A stretch of DNA of 64,000 nt from CAXXOK01 sp963666755 (GTDB lineage: Bacteria; Bacillota; Clostridia; Christensenellales; Aristaeellaceae). The DNA lies in assembly GCA_963666755.2 (NCBI GenBank), contig CAXXGW010000009.1, positions 1,984,001 through 2,048,000 of the forward strand, written 5' to 3'. The notes below the pieces were generated by a model. That model had not been told where the DNA came from. It did not search any database and saw only the letters and a list, made by a program, of their open reading frames with translations. This document shows positions 36,152 through 44,959 of the stretch, piece after piece. Made by a program: the position numbers and the translations under genes. The stretch's first letter is position 1, and each line of letters opens with the position of its first letter.

Positions 36152-37285
36152 CTATGCTTGCCCGTAAAAATCGTGCAGCGCAGCAATCACCGTTGCGCAA
36201 TCCTGCTCCGTCATGCCGTAGTAGAGGGGCAGGCGCAGCAGGCGCTCGCTTTCGCGCGTGGTGTAGCGATCCTCGCCGTCAAAACGGCTGTACTTGAGCC
36301 CCGCGGCGGCGGAGTGCAGGGGGATGTAGTGGAACACCGCGACGATCTCCCGTGCGCGCAGGTACGTGGTCAGGGCGGTACGCTCGTCCAGATCGCGGCA
36401 TTTGATGTAATACATGTGGGCGTTATGCGTGCAACCTTCCGGGATCACGGGCAGTTCAATCCTGCCTTCCGCCCGCAAATCCTGCAGCGCCGCGTCATAC
36501 TGGTTCCAGCGCGCCATCCGCCAGGCAGTCATTTCCGTGCGGTGCTCCAGCTGCGGCAGCAGATAAGCCGCGTTCAACTCGCTGGGCAGGATGGAGGAGC
36601 CGATGTCCACCCAGGTGTACTTATCCACCTGACCGCGGTAAAAGCGGCTGCGATCCGTGCCCTTTTCACGCACGATCTCCGCGCGTTCTATCAGGCTGGG
36701 GTCGTTCAGCAGCACCGCGCCGCCTTCCCCCATGCTAAAGTTCTTGGTTTCATGGAAGCTGTAGCAGCCGATGTCCCCCATGGAGCCGGCCGCTTTGCCG
36801 CCCCGGGTGGCATCCACCGCCTGGGCCGCGTCTTCCACCACCCGCAGGCCGTGTTCCTTCGCCAGCACGAGGATCGCGTCCATATCGCAGCACATGCCCG
36901 CATAATGCACCGGTACGATCACCCGCGTGCGCGTGGTGATGGCCCTGCGCACGCAGTCCAAGTCCATGTTCATGGTCGCGGGATCGACATCCACAAAGAC
37001 GACCATTGCCCCACGCAGCGCAAACGCGTTGGCGGTGCTGGAAAAGGTAAACGAGGGCATGATGACTTCGTCCCCCGGGCCTACGTCGCACAGGATCGCC
37101 GCCAGTTCCAGCGCGCTGGAGCCGGAGGTGGTCAGCAATGCCTTGGGCGTGCCGGTCATTTTTTCCAGTTCGGCATGGCAGCGCTTGGTAAACACGCCGT
37201 CGCCGCAGATTTTATGGCTATGGATCGCTTCCAGCACATACTGATCTTCCAGGCCGAAATAGGGGGGCACGTTGAATGGAATCAT
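36152..37285 (-). CDS. wecE: dTDP-4-amino-4,6-dideoxygalactose transaminase (DegT/DnrJ family)
   Basis: 377 residues. PLP-dependent transfer of an amino group to C4 of dTDP-4-keto-6-deoxyglucose, giving dTDP-fucosamine. The N-terminus FNVPPYFGLEDQYVLEA and the PLP lysine motif YSFHETKNFSMGEGG match WecE/RffA closely. EDAAQAVDA holds the PLP Asp. No other nucleotide-sugar genes (rmlAB, wecD) are adjacent. Own promoter 50 bases upstream; terminator downstream, so transcribed alone or with read-through from the ATP-grasp operon. Confidence 0.9.
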   Translation of the reverse strand: MIPFNVPPYFGLEDQYVLEAIHSHKICGDGVFTKRCHAELEKMTGTPKALLTTSGSSALELAAILCDVGPGDEVIMPSFTFSSTANAFALRGAMVVFVDVDPATMNMDLDCVRRAITTRTRVIVPVHYAGMCCDMDAILVLAKEHGLRVVEDAAQAVDATRGGKAAGSMGDIGCYSFHETKNFSMGEGGAVLLNDPSLIERAEIVREKGTDRSRFYRGQVDKYTWVDIGSSILPSELNAAYLLPQLEHRTEMTAWRMARWNQYDAALQDLRAEGRIELPVIPEGCTHNAHMYYIKCRDLDERTALTTYLRAREIVAVFHYIPLHSAAAGLKYSRFDGEDRYTTRESERLLRLPLYYGMTEQDCATVIAALHDFYGQA

Positions 37286-37333
37286 GGCGCTACCTCCGTT
37301 TTCTGCGCGTCGCGCGGCGCGCTTGCGGGTTTC

Positions 37334-37362
37334 AGTATAGCACAGACTGCGCGGTTTGTCAT
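37334..37362 (-). promoter_or_regulatory. Promoter of wecE
   Basis: Reverse strand ATGACA, 17 bases, TATACT, in the gap between the ATP-grasp operon and wecE. Confidence 0.75.
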
Positions 37363-37373
37363 GCCCGGCAGGG

Positions 37374-38234
37374 TTACGACAGCCGTGCCTTTAGCCCGTC
37401 CAGATACAGCCCCGCCACATCGGGGCCGTGCACCTTGTAGAGCATGCGGCTGCCAACCACATCCTCCACCTCGCCGAGCACCGGCTCGCCGCCGTCGTAC
37501 AACAAATCCACGCCCGCAAAGCTCAAAGGCGCGCCCTCCGCGGCGAAACGCTCCACCACCCGCGAGGCGAGCGCGCGCTCCGCCTGCGAAAGGGAATGCA
37601 GCGCCACATCGCCGCCGCGCTTGAAATTGCTGACAATCCCGCGGCGCGCCGTGCGCATCACCGCGGCCACGATTTCCCCAAAGAGCACATAAACCCGCAG
37701 ATCACGCCCCGCATCCTCGGCTACCTTCTGCTGCACAATGTCCTGCGGTAAAATCTGATCGACCGCTTCGCGCCACTCATACTCGTTCACAACCCGTGCC
37801 ACATGCTCGCCGCCGTGGCCGCAGGCCGGTTTCACCACGAGCGGGTAGGCGCCTTCCTCCGGCGCCACTGCGCGGCGGTGGCTCACAAACGTCGTCTCCA
37901 GCATCGGGATGCAAGCCAGGAACTGGTGCGTTCTGCGCTTGTCATTGCAGATAGCGCAAACGCGCGCACAGTTGAACACCGGCACGCCCAGCCGCTCGAA
38001 CTGCTCGCTGACCAGCGCATCCCGCTGGCGCGAAATCACATAGCCCGGGAGGCTCTCCCGCCCGTCCCGGCGGATGGAGAGCGCGCCGCCCTGCCTGACG
38101 CCCAGCGTAAGCTGCGCCATGCGGACGGTTTCCAACCGCATCCCGCGCCGCAACGCCTCCGTTTCCAGATAGGCGGCAAAATCGCGGTTCTGCGCCAAAT
38201 CCGAATCCTCATAAAGCAGCCAGCCGGTTTTCAT
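37374..38234 (-). CDS. RimK-type ATP-grasp ligase (second of pair)
   Basis: 286 residues, ATP-grasp fold. Preatp region MKTGWLLYEDSD and VISRQRDALVSEQFE; ATP lysine in YPLVVKPACGHGGEHVARV; the metal-binding acidic and Asn-like positions in FAGVDLLYDGGEPVLGEVEDVVGSRML, where the common ExNxxP-like end is EVEDVVG. Forms an amide or ester bond from a carboxylate using ATP through an acylphosphate; substrates unknown. Starts 2 bases after the stop of the partner ligase gene. Confidence 0.85.
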   Translation of the reverse strand: MKTGWLLYEDSDLAQNRDFAAYLETEALRRGMRLETVRMAQLTLGVRQGGALSIRRDGRESLPGYVISRQRDALVSEQFERLGVPVFNCARVCAICNDKRRTHQFLACIPMLETTFVSHRRAVAPEEGAYPLVVKPACGHGGEHVARVVNEYEWREAVDQILPQDIVQQKVAEDAGRDLRVYVLFGEIVAAVMRTARRGIVSNFKRGGDVALHSLSQAERALASRVVERFAAEGAPLSFAGVDLLYDGGEPVLGEVEDVVGSRMLYKVHGPDVAGLYLDGLKARLS

Positions 38235-38236
38235 CT

Positions 38237-39112
38237 TTACGCCCCCAGACGGTCCGCCAGATGGCGGAACAGTTCGGCCGCCATGTTCACGCCGGTGCAG
38301 GCCAGCGTGGTTTTAAAATGCGCGTTGCTGTTCACTTCGCATAGCAGTGGCCCGTCGCGGCCAAAGAGCACATCCACCCCCGCGAAGGTCAGACCCAGCG
38401 CCTGCACCGCGTCCAGCGCCAGCGCGCTTTCCGCCGCCGTTGGGGTATAGTTTTCCATCGTGCCGCCCAGCGTCAGGTTGCTGCGAAAATCGCCGTCCCT
38501 GCTCGTGCGCAGGATGCTTGCCACCACGCGCCCGCCGACCACGTTAATACGTACATCCCGCCCCCAGCTTTCCGTAACCAGCTGCTGGAAGAGCATCGGC
38601 GTACCCGCAAGGCTTAACACCTTGGCGCGCAGGCTTTCCACATCCCTGCACAGGTATACCTGCTGCCCGAAGGAGCCGAAGCATTCCTTCAGCACCAGCG
38701 GGAAGCCCAGCGTTTCGGCCGCCGCATCCACAAAAGCGGTGGTGGGATAGCCCACAGCCGGAAAGGTTTTGGGCGCAAGTAGCGTACGGGGCATTGGCAG
38801 ACCCGCGCGTTTCAGCGTCAGGTAGGTGAGAGCCTTATCGTCGCAGCGGAGGATCGAATCGGCGCTGTTGAACACCGGCAACCCCCGCTGTTCCAGCTGC
38901 GTCGCCAGCGCGACGTCCTTATCCCAGAAGAGCACAAAGTCGACGGCTGCGGCGTCAAACGCGTCGCTGTCCACCACGGCGCAAAGCTCCTCGTTGGTAC
39001 GCAAAGAAAGCTCCATCCCGCACGCGGTGGCGGAATCGAGCAGGATGTTGTACAGCTCATCAAATTTAGCGGAGTGTAAGAAGGCGTTTACGACCAACAG
39101 ACCGTGACGCAT
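38237..39112 (-). CDS. RimK-type ATP-grasp ligase (first of pair)
   Basis: 291 residues. MRHGLLVVNAFLHSAKFDEL and FWDKDVALATQLEQRGLPVFN form the N-terminal domain, FPLVLKECFGSFGQQVYL carries the ATP lysine, RDVRINVVGGRVVASILR the next strand, and GVDVLFGRDGPLLCEVNSNAHF holds the metal-binding Glu and Asn (EVNSN), the classic RimK signature. Likely a peptide- or amino-acid-carboxylate ligase. Shares low but visible similarity with the second ligase, so they may act in series or as a heterodimer. Confidence 0.87.
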   Translation of the reverse strand: MRHGLLVVNAFLHSAKFDELYNILLDSATACGMELSLRTNEELCAVVDSDAFDAAAVDFVLFWDKDVALATQLEQRGLPVFNSADSILRCDDKALTYLTLKRAGLPMPRTLLAPKTFPAVGYPTTAFVDAAAETLGFPLVLKECFGSFGQQVYLCRDVESLRAKVLSLAGTPMLFQQLVTESWGRDVRINVVGGRVVASILRTSRDGDFRSNLTLGGTMENYTPTAAESALALDAVQALGLTFAGVDVLFGRDGPLLCEVNSNAHFKTTLACTGVNMAAELFRHLADRLGA

Positions 39113-39158
39113 TCCCCCACCCCCTTACCCAGCCCCGTGGGGCCGTTCGGTTCGCGGC

Positions 39159-39818
39159 TCAGAGGGCCACGGTTTCCTCGCTGCGGTTAATACTTTCCGC
39201 CAGCTCGCCCAGCGCGTCCAAAATCCGGTCGAAGCGGTACTCGTCGTATCCGCTCATCAGCAGACGGGTGCTCAGCTCCAGCTGCAGCGCGGGGATGTGG
39301 CAGCGGGCCGCGACGGTCGCGCACACGGTATTGGGGCCGCTGGCATCGAAGGGCTGATCCACCGTGATGTGGTGCACGCCCTGCGCGCGCAGGCATTCGG
39401 TCGTTTTTTCCACCAGGCCCTTGCAACCCTGCAGGTTGCGGCCGCGGCCGGTGCCGATGCACGCTTCCACAGCGCGCTCGGGTTTCATCTGGTGCAAGTC
39501 AATCAGGTAGCGCACGTGGTGCTGCTGGATGTAGCGGCACAGCGCGTCACGGTAGTCGCTTACGGGGTCGTGGTTGGCATCGTCACACAGGTGGCGGGTT
39601 TTGTAGATTACGGGGCAATGCTGCCGCTCGTGCAAAATGCGGCAGAGCATCCCCGTAAACCGTTCCGCGCACTTGACGCTGCCGTTGCGGGTTTGCAGCA
39701 TTGCGTGCGGCGCGCTGAACATCACATGGCCCGCGCCCTCCAGCAGCTCGTAGCTGCACTGGTGATCTTCGTCGGTAAAGTAAGCAAGAGCGCGATCCAG
39801 TTGTTGTGCGGTTATCAC
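39159..39818 (-). CDS. N-formylglutamate amidohydrolase-like protein
   Basis: 219 residues of the FGase/HutG2 superfamily. Putative zinc and catalytic positions: SAPHAMLQTRNG near residue 35, DDANHDPVSDYRD, LIDLHQMKPER (D-x-H) and the late ALQLELSTRLL. Classic members hydrolyse N-formyl-L-glutamate to glutamate in histidine breakdown, but no hut genes are near. First gene of the operon with two ATP-grasp ligases 46 bases downstream. A role in trimming an acyl, formyl or amide group of the ligase product is inference. Confidence 0.8.
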   Translation of the reverse strand: MITAQQLDRALAYFTDEDHQCSYELLEGAGHVMFSAPHAMLQTRNGSVKCAERFTGMLCRILHERQHCPVIYKTRHLCDDANHDPVSDYRDALCRYIQQHHVRYLIDLHQMKPERAVEACIGTGRGRNLQGCKGLVEKTTECLRAQGVHHITVDQPFDASGPNTVCATVAARCHIPALQLELSTRLLMSGYDEYRFDRILDALGELAESINRSEETVAL

Positions 39819-39896
39819 AGGGGTACCTCCTCAGGCACATCGGGTCGGGTTCGCTGGGCATATCGGCCGTAAAAAAAGGTCGGCCAACGAGGATAA

Positions 39897-39925
39897 AATA
39901 TAGCACGCAGGGGCGCGTTTGTCAA
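39897..39925 (-). promoter_or_regulatory. Promoter of the amidohydrolase-ATP-grasp operon
   Basis: Reverse strand TTGACA, 17 bases, TATATT, 80 bases before the start; strong. Confidence 0.88.
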
Positions 39926-40018
39926 GATGAAAGGGCTTACCCTGCCAAACGGCCAAACCTGCTTGCAGCACCTAAAACAGCGACCTTACGCGTATTGGAA
40001 CGGTGGCCGCCGGGGCAG

Positions 40019-40064
40019 AAAAGGAACCGGCAGCCGGGGGTCAGCCCCGCCTGCCGGTTCCTGC
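40019..40064 (-). terminator. Terminator of the TRAP-gntR operon
   Basis: Stem GGAACCGGCAG / CTGCCGGTTCC with an inner GGGG/CCCC stem, followed on the reverse strand by CCTTTTCT. Confidence 0.8.
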
Positions 40065-40120
40065 CCATCGACCGACGCGCCGTCGGCAAGCTTCAGCGTC
40101 CGGCCGGCATCGTCGCCCGC

Positions 40121-40864
40121 TCAGTAATGGAAGGTGATAGTAAACTTGCTCTTATCGCTGCGGTAGCGCTCCATGGTGTACTCCAGCGGCTTACCGTCGC
40201 CCGCAAAGCAAATCGTTTCCAAGTATTGCAGGCACTCCACGCGTTTGAGGCCGAACAGCTGCGTTTCAAAATCGCTGGCCAGCTTCACCTCAAAGGTTTT
40301 GCGGCACTGCTTGATGGCGTGCTCCCGGGCAATCAGCTGGCGGACGGTGTTCTGCTCTACATCAGCCCGGGTCAGGGTGCTGAACAGGGCCGCAGGCAGG
40401 AAGCTCAGGGTGAGCACCATGGGGATGTCGTCCGCATAGCGCACGGTACGCAGCTTGTACACGCTGTCGTTAAGCTGCAACTGCAGCTTGCGCGCCACCA
40501 CCTCGTCCGCGGGGATGGTGGCAAACTCAATCACTTCCTTGCGCACGGTGTTGCCGTGGCGGCGCATCCGTTCCTCGAAATCCTCAAAATAGGTGGTGAT
40601 TTCCTGCTCTACCTTCGGCTCGGCTACGAAGGAGCCTTTTGCCTTCTGGCGGTAGATCAGCCCGCTCATTTCCAGTTCCCGCATGGCTTGACGGATGGTT
40701 GGACGGCTGACGCCATACAGGTTGCACAGTTCCGTTTCCGTGGGGATGACCGAGCCCATATCGCTGTTTTTGATATAGCCCAGCAAAATCTCCTTAATCT
40801 GGTAATACAGCGGGATTGGCGTATCCTTATGCACTTGCTGGCGGAGAAAGTAGGCGTCCAACAT
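40121..40864 (-). CDS. GntR family regulator (HutC/UTRA type)
   Basis: 247 residues from the ATG at 40864, which has GGAG 9 bases upstream; an ATG 15 bases earlier (40879) lacks a ribosome site. N-terminal winged helix with IPTETELCNLYGVSRPTIRQAMREL, then a UTRA effector-binding domain (about 95-245). UTRA domains sense small molecules, often sugars or sugar phosphates. Last gene of the TRAP operon, 62 bases after dctM, so it probably controls the locus; the palindrome at 43939 is a candidate site. Confidence 0.88.
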   Translation of the reverse strand: MLDAYFLRQQVHKDTPIPLYYQIKEILLGYIKNSDMGSVIPTETELCNLYGVSRPTIRQAMRELEMSGLIYRQKAKGSFVAEPKVEQEITTYFEDFEERMRRHGNTVRKEVIEFATIPADEVVARKLQLQLNDSVYKLRTVRYADDIPMVLTLSFLPAALFSTLTRADVEQNTVRQLIAREHAIKQCRKTFEVKLASDFETQLFGLKRVECLQYLETICFAGDGKPLEYTMERYRSDKSKFTITFHY

Positions 40865-40926
40865 CGTTTCACGCTCCATTTTTACTGCTGGTTTACACTA
40901 GCACAACAGAATGGAAAATGCAACCA

Positions 40927-42201
40927 TCAGGCGAACAGCCCGGGCAGCCATTCCGAGAAGAAGGGAAATACGCTGATCAGCAGCATCACAATCAGGTTGG
41001 CCAGCAGGAAGGGCAACGCCGAGCGGAAGATGAACAGAATGTTCCGCTTGGCAATGGTAGAGGCCACATTCAGACACATCCCCACGGGAGGCGTCACCAG
41101 CCCGATGGCCGCGCCGACGATCATCAGCGCCCCCAGCTGGATGGCGCTGCCGCCCGCCATGGTCACCACCGGCAACAGAACCGGGGTAAACAGCATAATC
41201 ACAGGGCTTACGTCCAGGAAGCAACCCGCCAGCAGGATAATGAGGCCGCACAGCAGCATCACAACCGCCTGGGACAGGTGCAGCCCAGCAAACAGCGCAA
41301 GGATCTGGGCGGTTACGCCTTCCAGCGTCAGTATCCATGTGAACATGCAGGAGAACGCGATAATAATCATAATCGTCGCGCTGGTACGCACCGTCTCCTT
41401 GGCAATTTTCCAAACTTTGCGGCCATCCAGCGAATGGTATACAAACTTGCCTACCACCAGCGCATACAGCGCGCCGATGCCGGCGGCTTCCGTGGCGGTG
41501 CAGACGCCGCCCACAATAAAGCCGATCACAACCAGCGGCATGATGATAGCCAGAATGCCCTCCTTGAGCACCGTTTTCACATATTCCTTCCGGTACTCCA
41601 CTTTTTCGATGGGCACGTTGGCGCGCTTGGCATAGCGATAGGTTAGCAGGCATTGGATAATGCCGATCGCCACACCGGGGATCAGCCCACCCATGAACAG
41701 TTTACCAACTGATTCCGAAGCCAGCGAAGCATACAAAAGCATCGGGATGCTGGGCGGGATAATCATCCCCATGGTGGAGGAGGCCACAGTGCAGCCGCAG
41801 GCAAACTCCACCGAATAGCCCTTGCGTTCCATTTCCGGGATCAGGATTGCGCCAACGGAAGCCGTATCGGACACCGAGGAGCCGGAGATGCCCCCGAACA
41901 CCATGCTGACCAGCACGTTTACCAACCCCAGCGCCCCACGCACGCGCCCGATCAGCATCATCAGCAGGTCGATCATGCGGCGGGTCAGGTTGCCCTCGTT
42001 CATAAACAGCCCCATCATCATAAACAGGGGCAGCGCGATCAGCAGGGAGGAGTTCATACCGGAAAAGAGCCGTTCCGGCAGCAGCACCAGCAGCTCGGGA
42101 TGGTACACCAGAAAATAGGAAAGCCCCGCCGCGCCCAGCGCATACCCGATTGGCACACCCAAAAAGGCCAGCGCCAGCAAGACGGCAATCAGCACGATCA
42201 T
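40927..42201 (-). CDS. dctM: TRAP transporter large permease (DctM)
   Basis: 424 residues, about twelve membrane helices. Conserved FGGISGSSVSDTASVGAILIPEM, IPPSIPMLLYA and VTPPVGMCLNVAS identify DctM, the sodium-coupled translocating subunit. Start at 42201 overlaps the dctQ TGA by 4 bases. Substrate of the TRAP system is a carboxylate-containing molecule in most cases. Confidence 0.93.
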   Translation of the reverse strand: MIVLIAVLLALAFLGVPIGYALGAAGLSYFLVYHPELLVLLPERLFSGMNSSLLIALPLFMMMGLFMNEGNLTRRMIDLLMMLIGRVRGALGLVNVLVSMVFGGISGSSVSDTASVGAILIPEMERKGYSVEFACGCTVASSTMGMIIPPSIPMLLYASLASESVGKLFMGGLIPGVAIGIIQCLLTYRYAKRANVPIEKVEYRKEYVKTVLKEGILAIIMPLVVIGFIVGGVCTATEAAGIGALYALVVGKFVYHSLDGRKVWKIAKETVRTSATIMIIIAFSCMFTWILTLEGVTAQILALFAGLHLSQAVVMLLCGLIILLAGCFLDVSPVIMLFTPVLLPVVTMAGGSAIQLGALMIVGAAIGLVTPPVGMCLNVASTIAKRNILFIFRSALPFLLANLIVMLLISVFPFFSEWLPGLFA

Positions 42202-42692
42202 GGTTTGTCCAACTCCCCTTCGTTTCGTACGCCGTACCCCACAGCCATGCACAGCGCGCACATCAGGATGCCCAGACCCATGCCCAGCGGCACGGCCAAC
42301 TGTGCCCACCGCTGTTCAAAGCGCAGCAGCGGGGTCAGATATTTGCCTACCCGCGCAATCCAGGGGAAGGAGAGCACCAGTAAAAATCCCTGCACCACAG
42401 CCATGACCAGAAGCCGGAACAGCCGCAGCAACAGCTGTGTTGTTTCCGGGGCGTGCACAAAGAAATCCACCCCGACGTGCTCGTTATGGCGCATGGCACA
42501 AACAGCCCCCAGCGCCGTCAGGTACACAAAAAGGTAGTTCATCACCTCGGAGAGGCCATAAATGGAACTGTTGACGACATACCGGAGAAACACGGAAACG
42601 CAGATCATGGCAAACAGCAGCAGCATCCCGACGGCGCAGAGCACGTCCAGAAGCCGGTACAGCCCGTCCGCACAGGTTCGAAGGCACCGCAT
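42198..42692 (-). CDS. dctQ: TRAP transporter small permease (DctQ)
   Basis: 164 residues, four membrane helices. RYVVNSSIYGLSEVMNYLFV is the DctQ signature region; EHVGVDFF follows. I use the ATG at 42692; a GTG at 42704 abuts the AAAGGAG ribosome site and is less likely. Pairs with DctM. Confidence 0.88.
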   Translation of the reverse strand: MRCLRTCADGLYRLLDVLCAVGMLLLFAMICVSVFLRYVVNSSIYGLSEVMNYLFVYLTALGAVCAMRHNEHVGVDFFVHAPETTQLLLRLFRLLVMAVVQGFLLVLSFPWIARVGKYLTPLLRFEQRWAQLAVPLGMGLGILMCALCMAVGYGVRNEGELDKP

Positions 42693-42728
42693 GTGGGCCC
42701 ACACTCCTTTACAGCATAACGGCGCAGG

Positions 42729-42755
42729 CGCACGGCGGGTTTACCCCGCCGTGCG
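42729..42755 (-). terminator. Hairpin between dctP and dctQ
   Basis: Perfect 11-base stem CGCACGGCGGG / CCCGCCGTGCG in the dctP-dctQ gap with no T-run. Probably stabilises the dctP message and limits read-through, giving more binding protein than permease. Confidence 0.65.
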
Positions 42756-42774
42756 TCCGCGGCATCGTTTCGGT

Positions 42775-43788
42775 TTACTTGGTGCGCAGCGTGGTCAGCA
42801 GCGCGCCCAGCGTATCCAGATCCTCCTGGGTGAAGGAGCCATCCTGTACAAACTGCTGCCACACCGGCAGGCATTTTTCACGGAAGGCAGCGCGGTTTTC
42901 CGGCGTCAGGGTGTTCACGGTGCAGTTTTCCTTGATTTTATCAATACAGGCATTCTCGGATGCCAGCCACGTATCGGTGCGGTACTGCATGGCTTCCTTG
43001 GCGCTCTCGTCAAACACCGTTTTCAGATCATCCGGCAGAGAGGAGTACCACTCGTAGTTGGTAAAGAAGCACTCCGGGCAGATGATATAATCCACGATGC
43101 TCATGTACTTCTGCACTTCGTAGAATTTCATATCCACGATGTTGGAGGGCGGGTTTTCCTGCCCGTCCACCACGCCGGTGGAAAGCGCCATGTAGGTTTC
43201 GTTGTAGGAAATTTCGGTGGGGTTGGCGCCCAGCGCCTCGATGGTGCGTACAACCGGCGTCAGCCCCGGTACGCGCAGCTTGAGACCGGCAATGTCATCC
43301 ACCGTTTCGATGGGGCGGGCATTGTTGGTAATTTCCCGGAAGCCCCCGGCTACGCCGGTCGTGGGGATGTAGAAGCCGTTGGCGATCGCGCCGTCGGCAA
43401 TCTGCTTTTCAAAATCGCTGTTCAGCACCGCCTGAAACTCGTCGGTGGATTCAAACATGAACGGCATCTGGTAGATCAGGTACTTGGGGTTTGCCTTGGC
43501 AAACTGTGAACCCGCCGTACCCTGAATGACGTTCATGGCAACCATATCCATGGTTTCCGCTTCGCTGCCCAGCACGCCGCTGGGGTGAATTTCTACTTGA
43601 ATACGGCCGTTGGATTTGGCCTCTACCAGCTCCTTAAACTTGAGCATCGACTGGTGGCGGGCGCTCTGCTCGCTCATGGAGTGGGCAAACTTGAACACAT
43701 AGGGTTCTTCCGCAACCGCGGCGCCCCACAGGCCCATGAGGCCGACCAGCATACAGACCGCGCACAGGATAGCCAATAGACGTTTCAT
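42775..43788 (-). CDS. dctP: TRAP transporter substrate-binding protein (DctP)
   Basis: 337 residues. Signal peptide MKRLLAILCAVCMLVG... ends at AVA/EEPYV by signal peptidase I rules; no lipobox Cys after the hydrophobic core. Mature part is DctP: FAHSMSEQSARHQSMLKFKELVE, the DGQENPPSNI loop and GLKLRVPG with the carboxylate-binding Arg. Binds the ligand outside the cytoplasm. First gene of dctPQM-gntR. Confidence 0.93.
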   Translation of the reverse strand: MKRLLAILCAVCMLVGLMGLWGAAVAEEPYVFKFAHSMSEQSARHQSMLKFKELVEAKSNGRIQVEIHPSGVLGSEAETMDMVAMNVIQGTAGSQFAKANPKYLIYQMPFMFESTDEFQAVLNSDFEKQIADGAIANGFYIPTTGVAGGFREITNNARPIETVDDIAGLKLRVPGLTPVVRTIEALGANPTEISYNETYMALSTGVVDGQENPPSNIVDMKFYEVQKYMSIVDYIICPECFFTNYEWYSSLPDDLKTVFDESAKEAMQYRTDTWLASENACIDKIKENCTVNTLTPENRAAFREKCLPVWQQFVQDGSFTQEDLDTLGALLTTLRTK

Positions 43789-43875
43789 TCGGGGTACCCT
43801 CCTTCAATTGGATGCCTTTTACGGCAGTTTTGCACCGGCGGAGGCGGCGTAATCCGTTCCGCTTTTGTTGGCCCC

Positions 43876-43904
43876 ATTATCGCATGGGTCGTCCATTTTG
43901 TCAA
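43876..43904 (-). promoter_or_regulatory. Promoter of dctPQM-gntR
   Basis: Reverse strand TTGACA, 17 bases, GATAAT. Confidence 0.8.
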
Positions 43905-43938
43905 TATGATATTTTGTATTTACATTTATTTTTGAAAT

Positions 43939-43952
43939 TATGTAATTACATA
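43939..43952. promoter_or_regulatory. Candidate GntR operator
   Basis: Perfect 14-base palindrome TATGTAATTACATA, directly before the -35 box of the rightward promoter and 35 bases from the leftward one. Confidence 0.55.
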
Positions 43953-43981
43953 TTGACATATTCAATCGATCATGTTAGGCT
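43953..43981 (+). promoter_or_regulatory. Promoter of the DUF169 gene
   Basis: TTGACA, 17 bases, TAGGCT. The -10 box is poor, which suits an activated or repressed promoter. Confidence 0.6.
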
Positions 43982-44034
43982 CCTTCTAGAACGTCGCTGA
44001 CGCGTTCCACAACAGCAAAAAGGAGACGGTAAAC

Positions 44035-44808
44035 ATGGAACTGGAAAGATTGCACGAGTTGGCCAAGGGGTTTATGGAGGTACTGCGGCTAAAGAATAAG
44101 CCCATCGGCATTACGTTCTTCGAAAAAATGGAGGATGTGCCTAAGGAATACGAATGGCTGCAGAAGCGTAAAGCCATCTGCAATGTGATCGGTACCGCCC
44201 GCTTTAACGAGTCCGCCATCGCCATTACCCGGGAAAACACCGCGCACCTGTGCGTGATTCCGGACATTGCCCTTGGCATGGGCGAAGCGCCCGCCGGCTT
44301 CCCCAACGGCGCGGCCGGCAAGTTTGTCAAGACCCCCGCCGACGCCACCAAAATGGTGACCGGCATGAAGAAGCTCCCGAAAAACTGGGTGGCGCTGGGC
44401 GTATGCCCGCTGGACATCAGCCCTGTGATCCCCGATGTGATCCAGATTTGGGGCAACCCCACGCAGATGATGTGCCTGGAATATGCGAACCTCTGGACCG
44501 ACGGCGCCGCGAAGATTCAGCTGTGCAGCAACGGCCACGGCGCCAGCTGCTACGAAGCGCTCAGCTGGCCTCTGGCCACCGGCGAGCTGCGCATGGCCAT
44601 CGCCGATATCGGCGACAAGCGCCATGGCTACGCCGCCGATGACGATATGATCCTCGGCATGCCGACCGATAAACTGGAGCCGCTCTACGCCGGCCTTGTG
44701 GAAAACCAGAAAACCCTCAACCGGCTCCCGGTGATCTACAATTTCGACGATATCGACTTCCCCATGCCGGGCTATAGCCTGAGCCACTGCCCGGCGCTCA
44801 GGAAGTAA
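44035..44808 (+). CDS. DUF169 family protein
   Basis: 257 residues of the DUF169 family, found in anaerobes and archaea, often beside metabolic or transport genes; biochemical function unknown. Features: KNKPIGITFFEKM near the N-terminus, RKAICNVIGTAR, and conserved cysteines in CNVIG, CVIPDIALGMG, VCPLD, MCLEYAN, LCSNGHGASCYEAL. Cysteine richness hints at a metal or iron-sulfur site. Cytoplasmic. Divergent from the TRAP operon and followed by an RpiB-like gene. Confidence 0.87.
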   Translation: MELERLHELAKGFMEVLRLKNKPIGITFFEKMEDVPKEYEWLQKRKAICNVIGTARFNESAIAITRENTAHLCVIPDIALGMGEAPAGFPNGAAGKFVKTPADATKMVTGMKKLPKNWVALGVCPLDISPVIPDVIQIWGNPTQMMCLEYANLWTDGAAKIQLCSNGHGASCYEALSWPLATGELRMAIADIGDKRHGYAADDDMILGMPTDKLEPLYAGLVENQKTLNRLPVIYNFDDIDFPMPGYSLSHCPALRK

Positions 44809-44910
44809 AGGCTGCGCAGCCCGCACGCGGGTTTCGCCGGGCGGTAGCCCACCTGCGGCGGCGCGCCGACACAGCAAGGCCCTCCTCCCTCCCCCGAGGG
44901 CCAACCCCCG

Positions 44911-44944
44911 CTGCCCGCCCTGTGCATGGGGCGGGCAGTTTTAG
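44911..44944 (+). terminator. Intergenic terminator or attenuator
   Basis: Stem CTGCCCGCC / GGGCGGGCAG plus TTTT between the DUF169 and RpiB-like genes; the next ribosome site (AAAGGA) follows at once. Confidence 0.6.
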
Positions 44945-44959
44945 AAAGGATGATACCCC

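Noticed and set aside
35578..36297. A 239-codon forward frame over the DUF308-wecE spacer
   Set aside because: No ribosome site, odd Cys/Pro-rich composition, and it runs through the wecE terminator and antisense to wecE.
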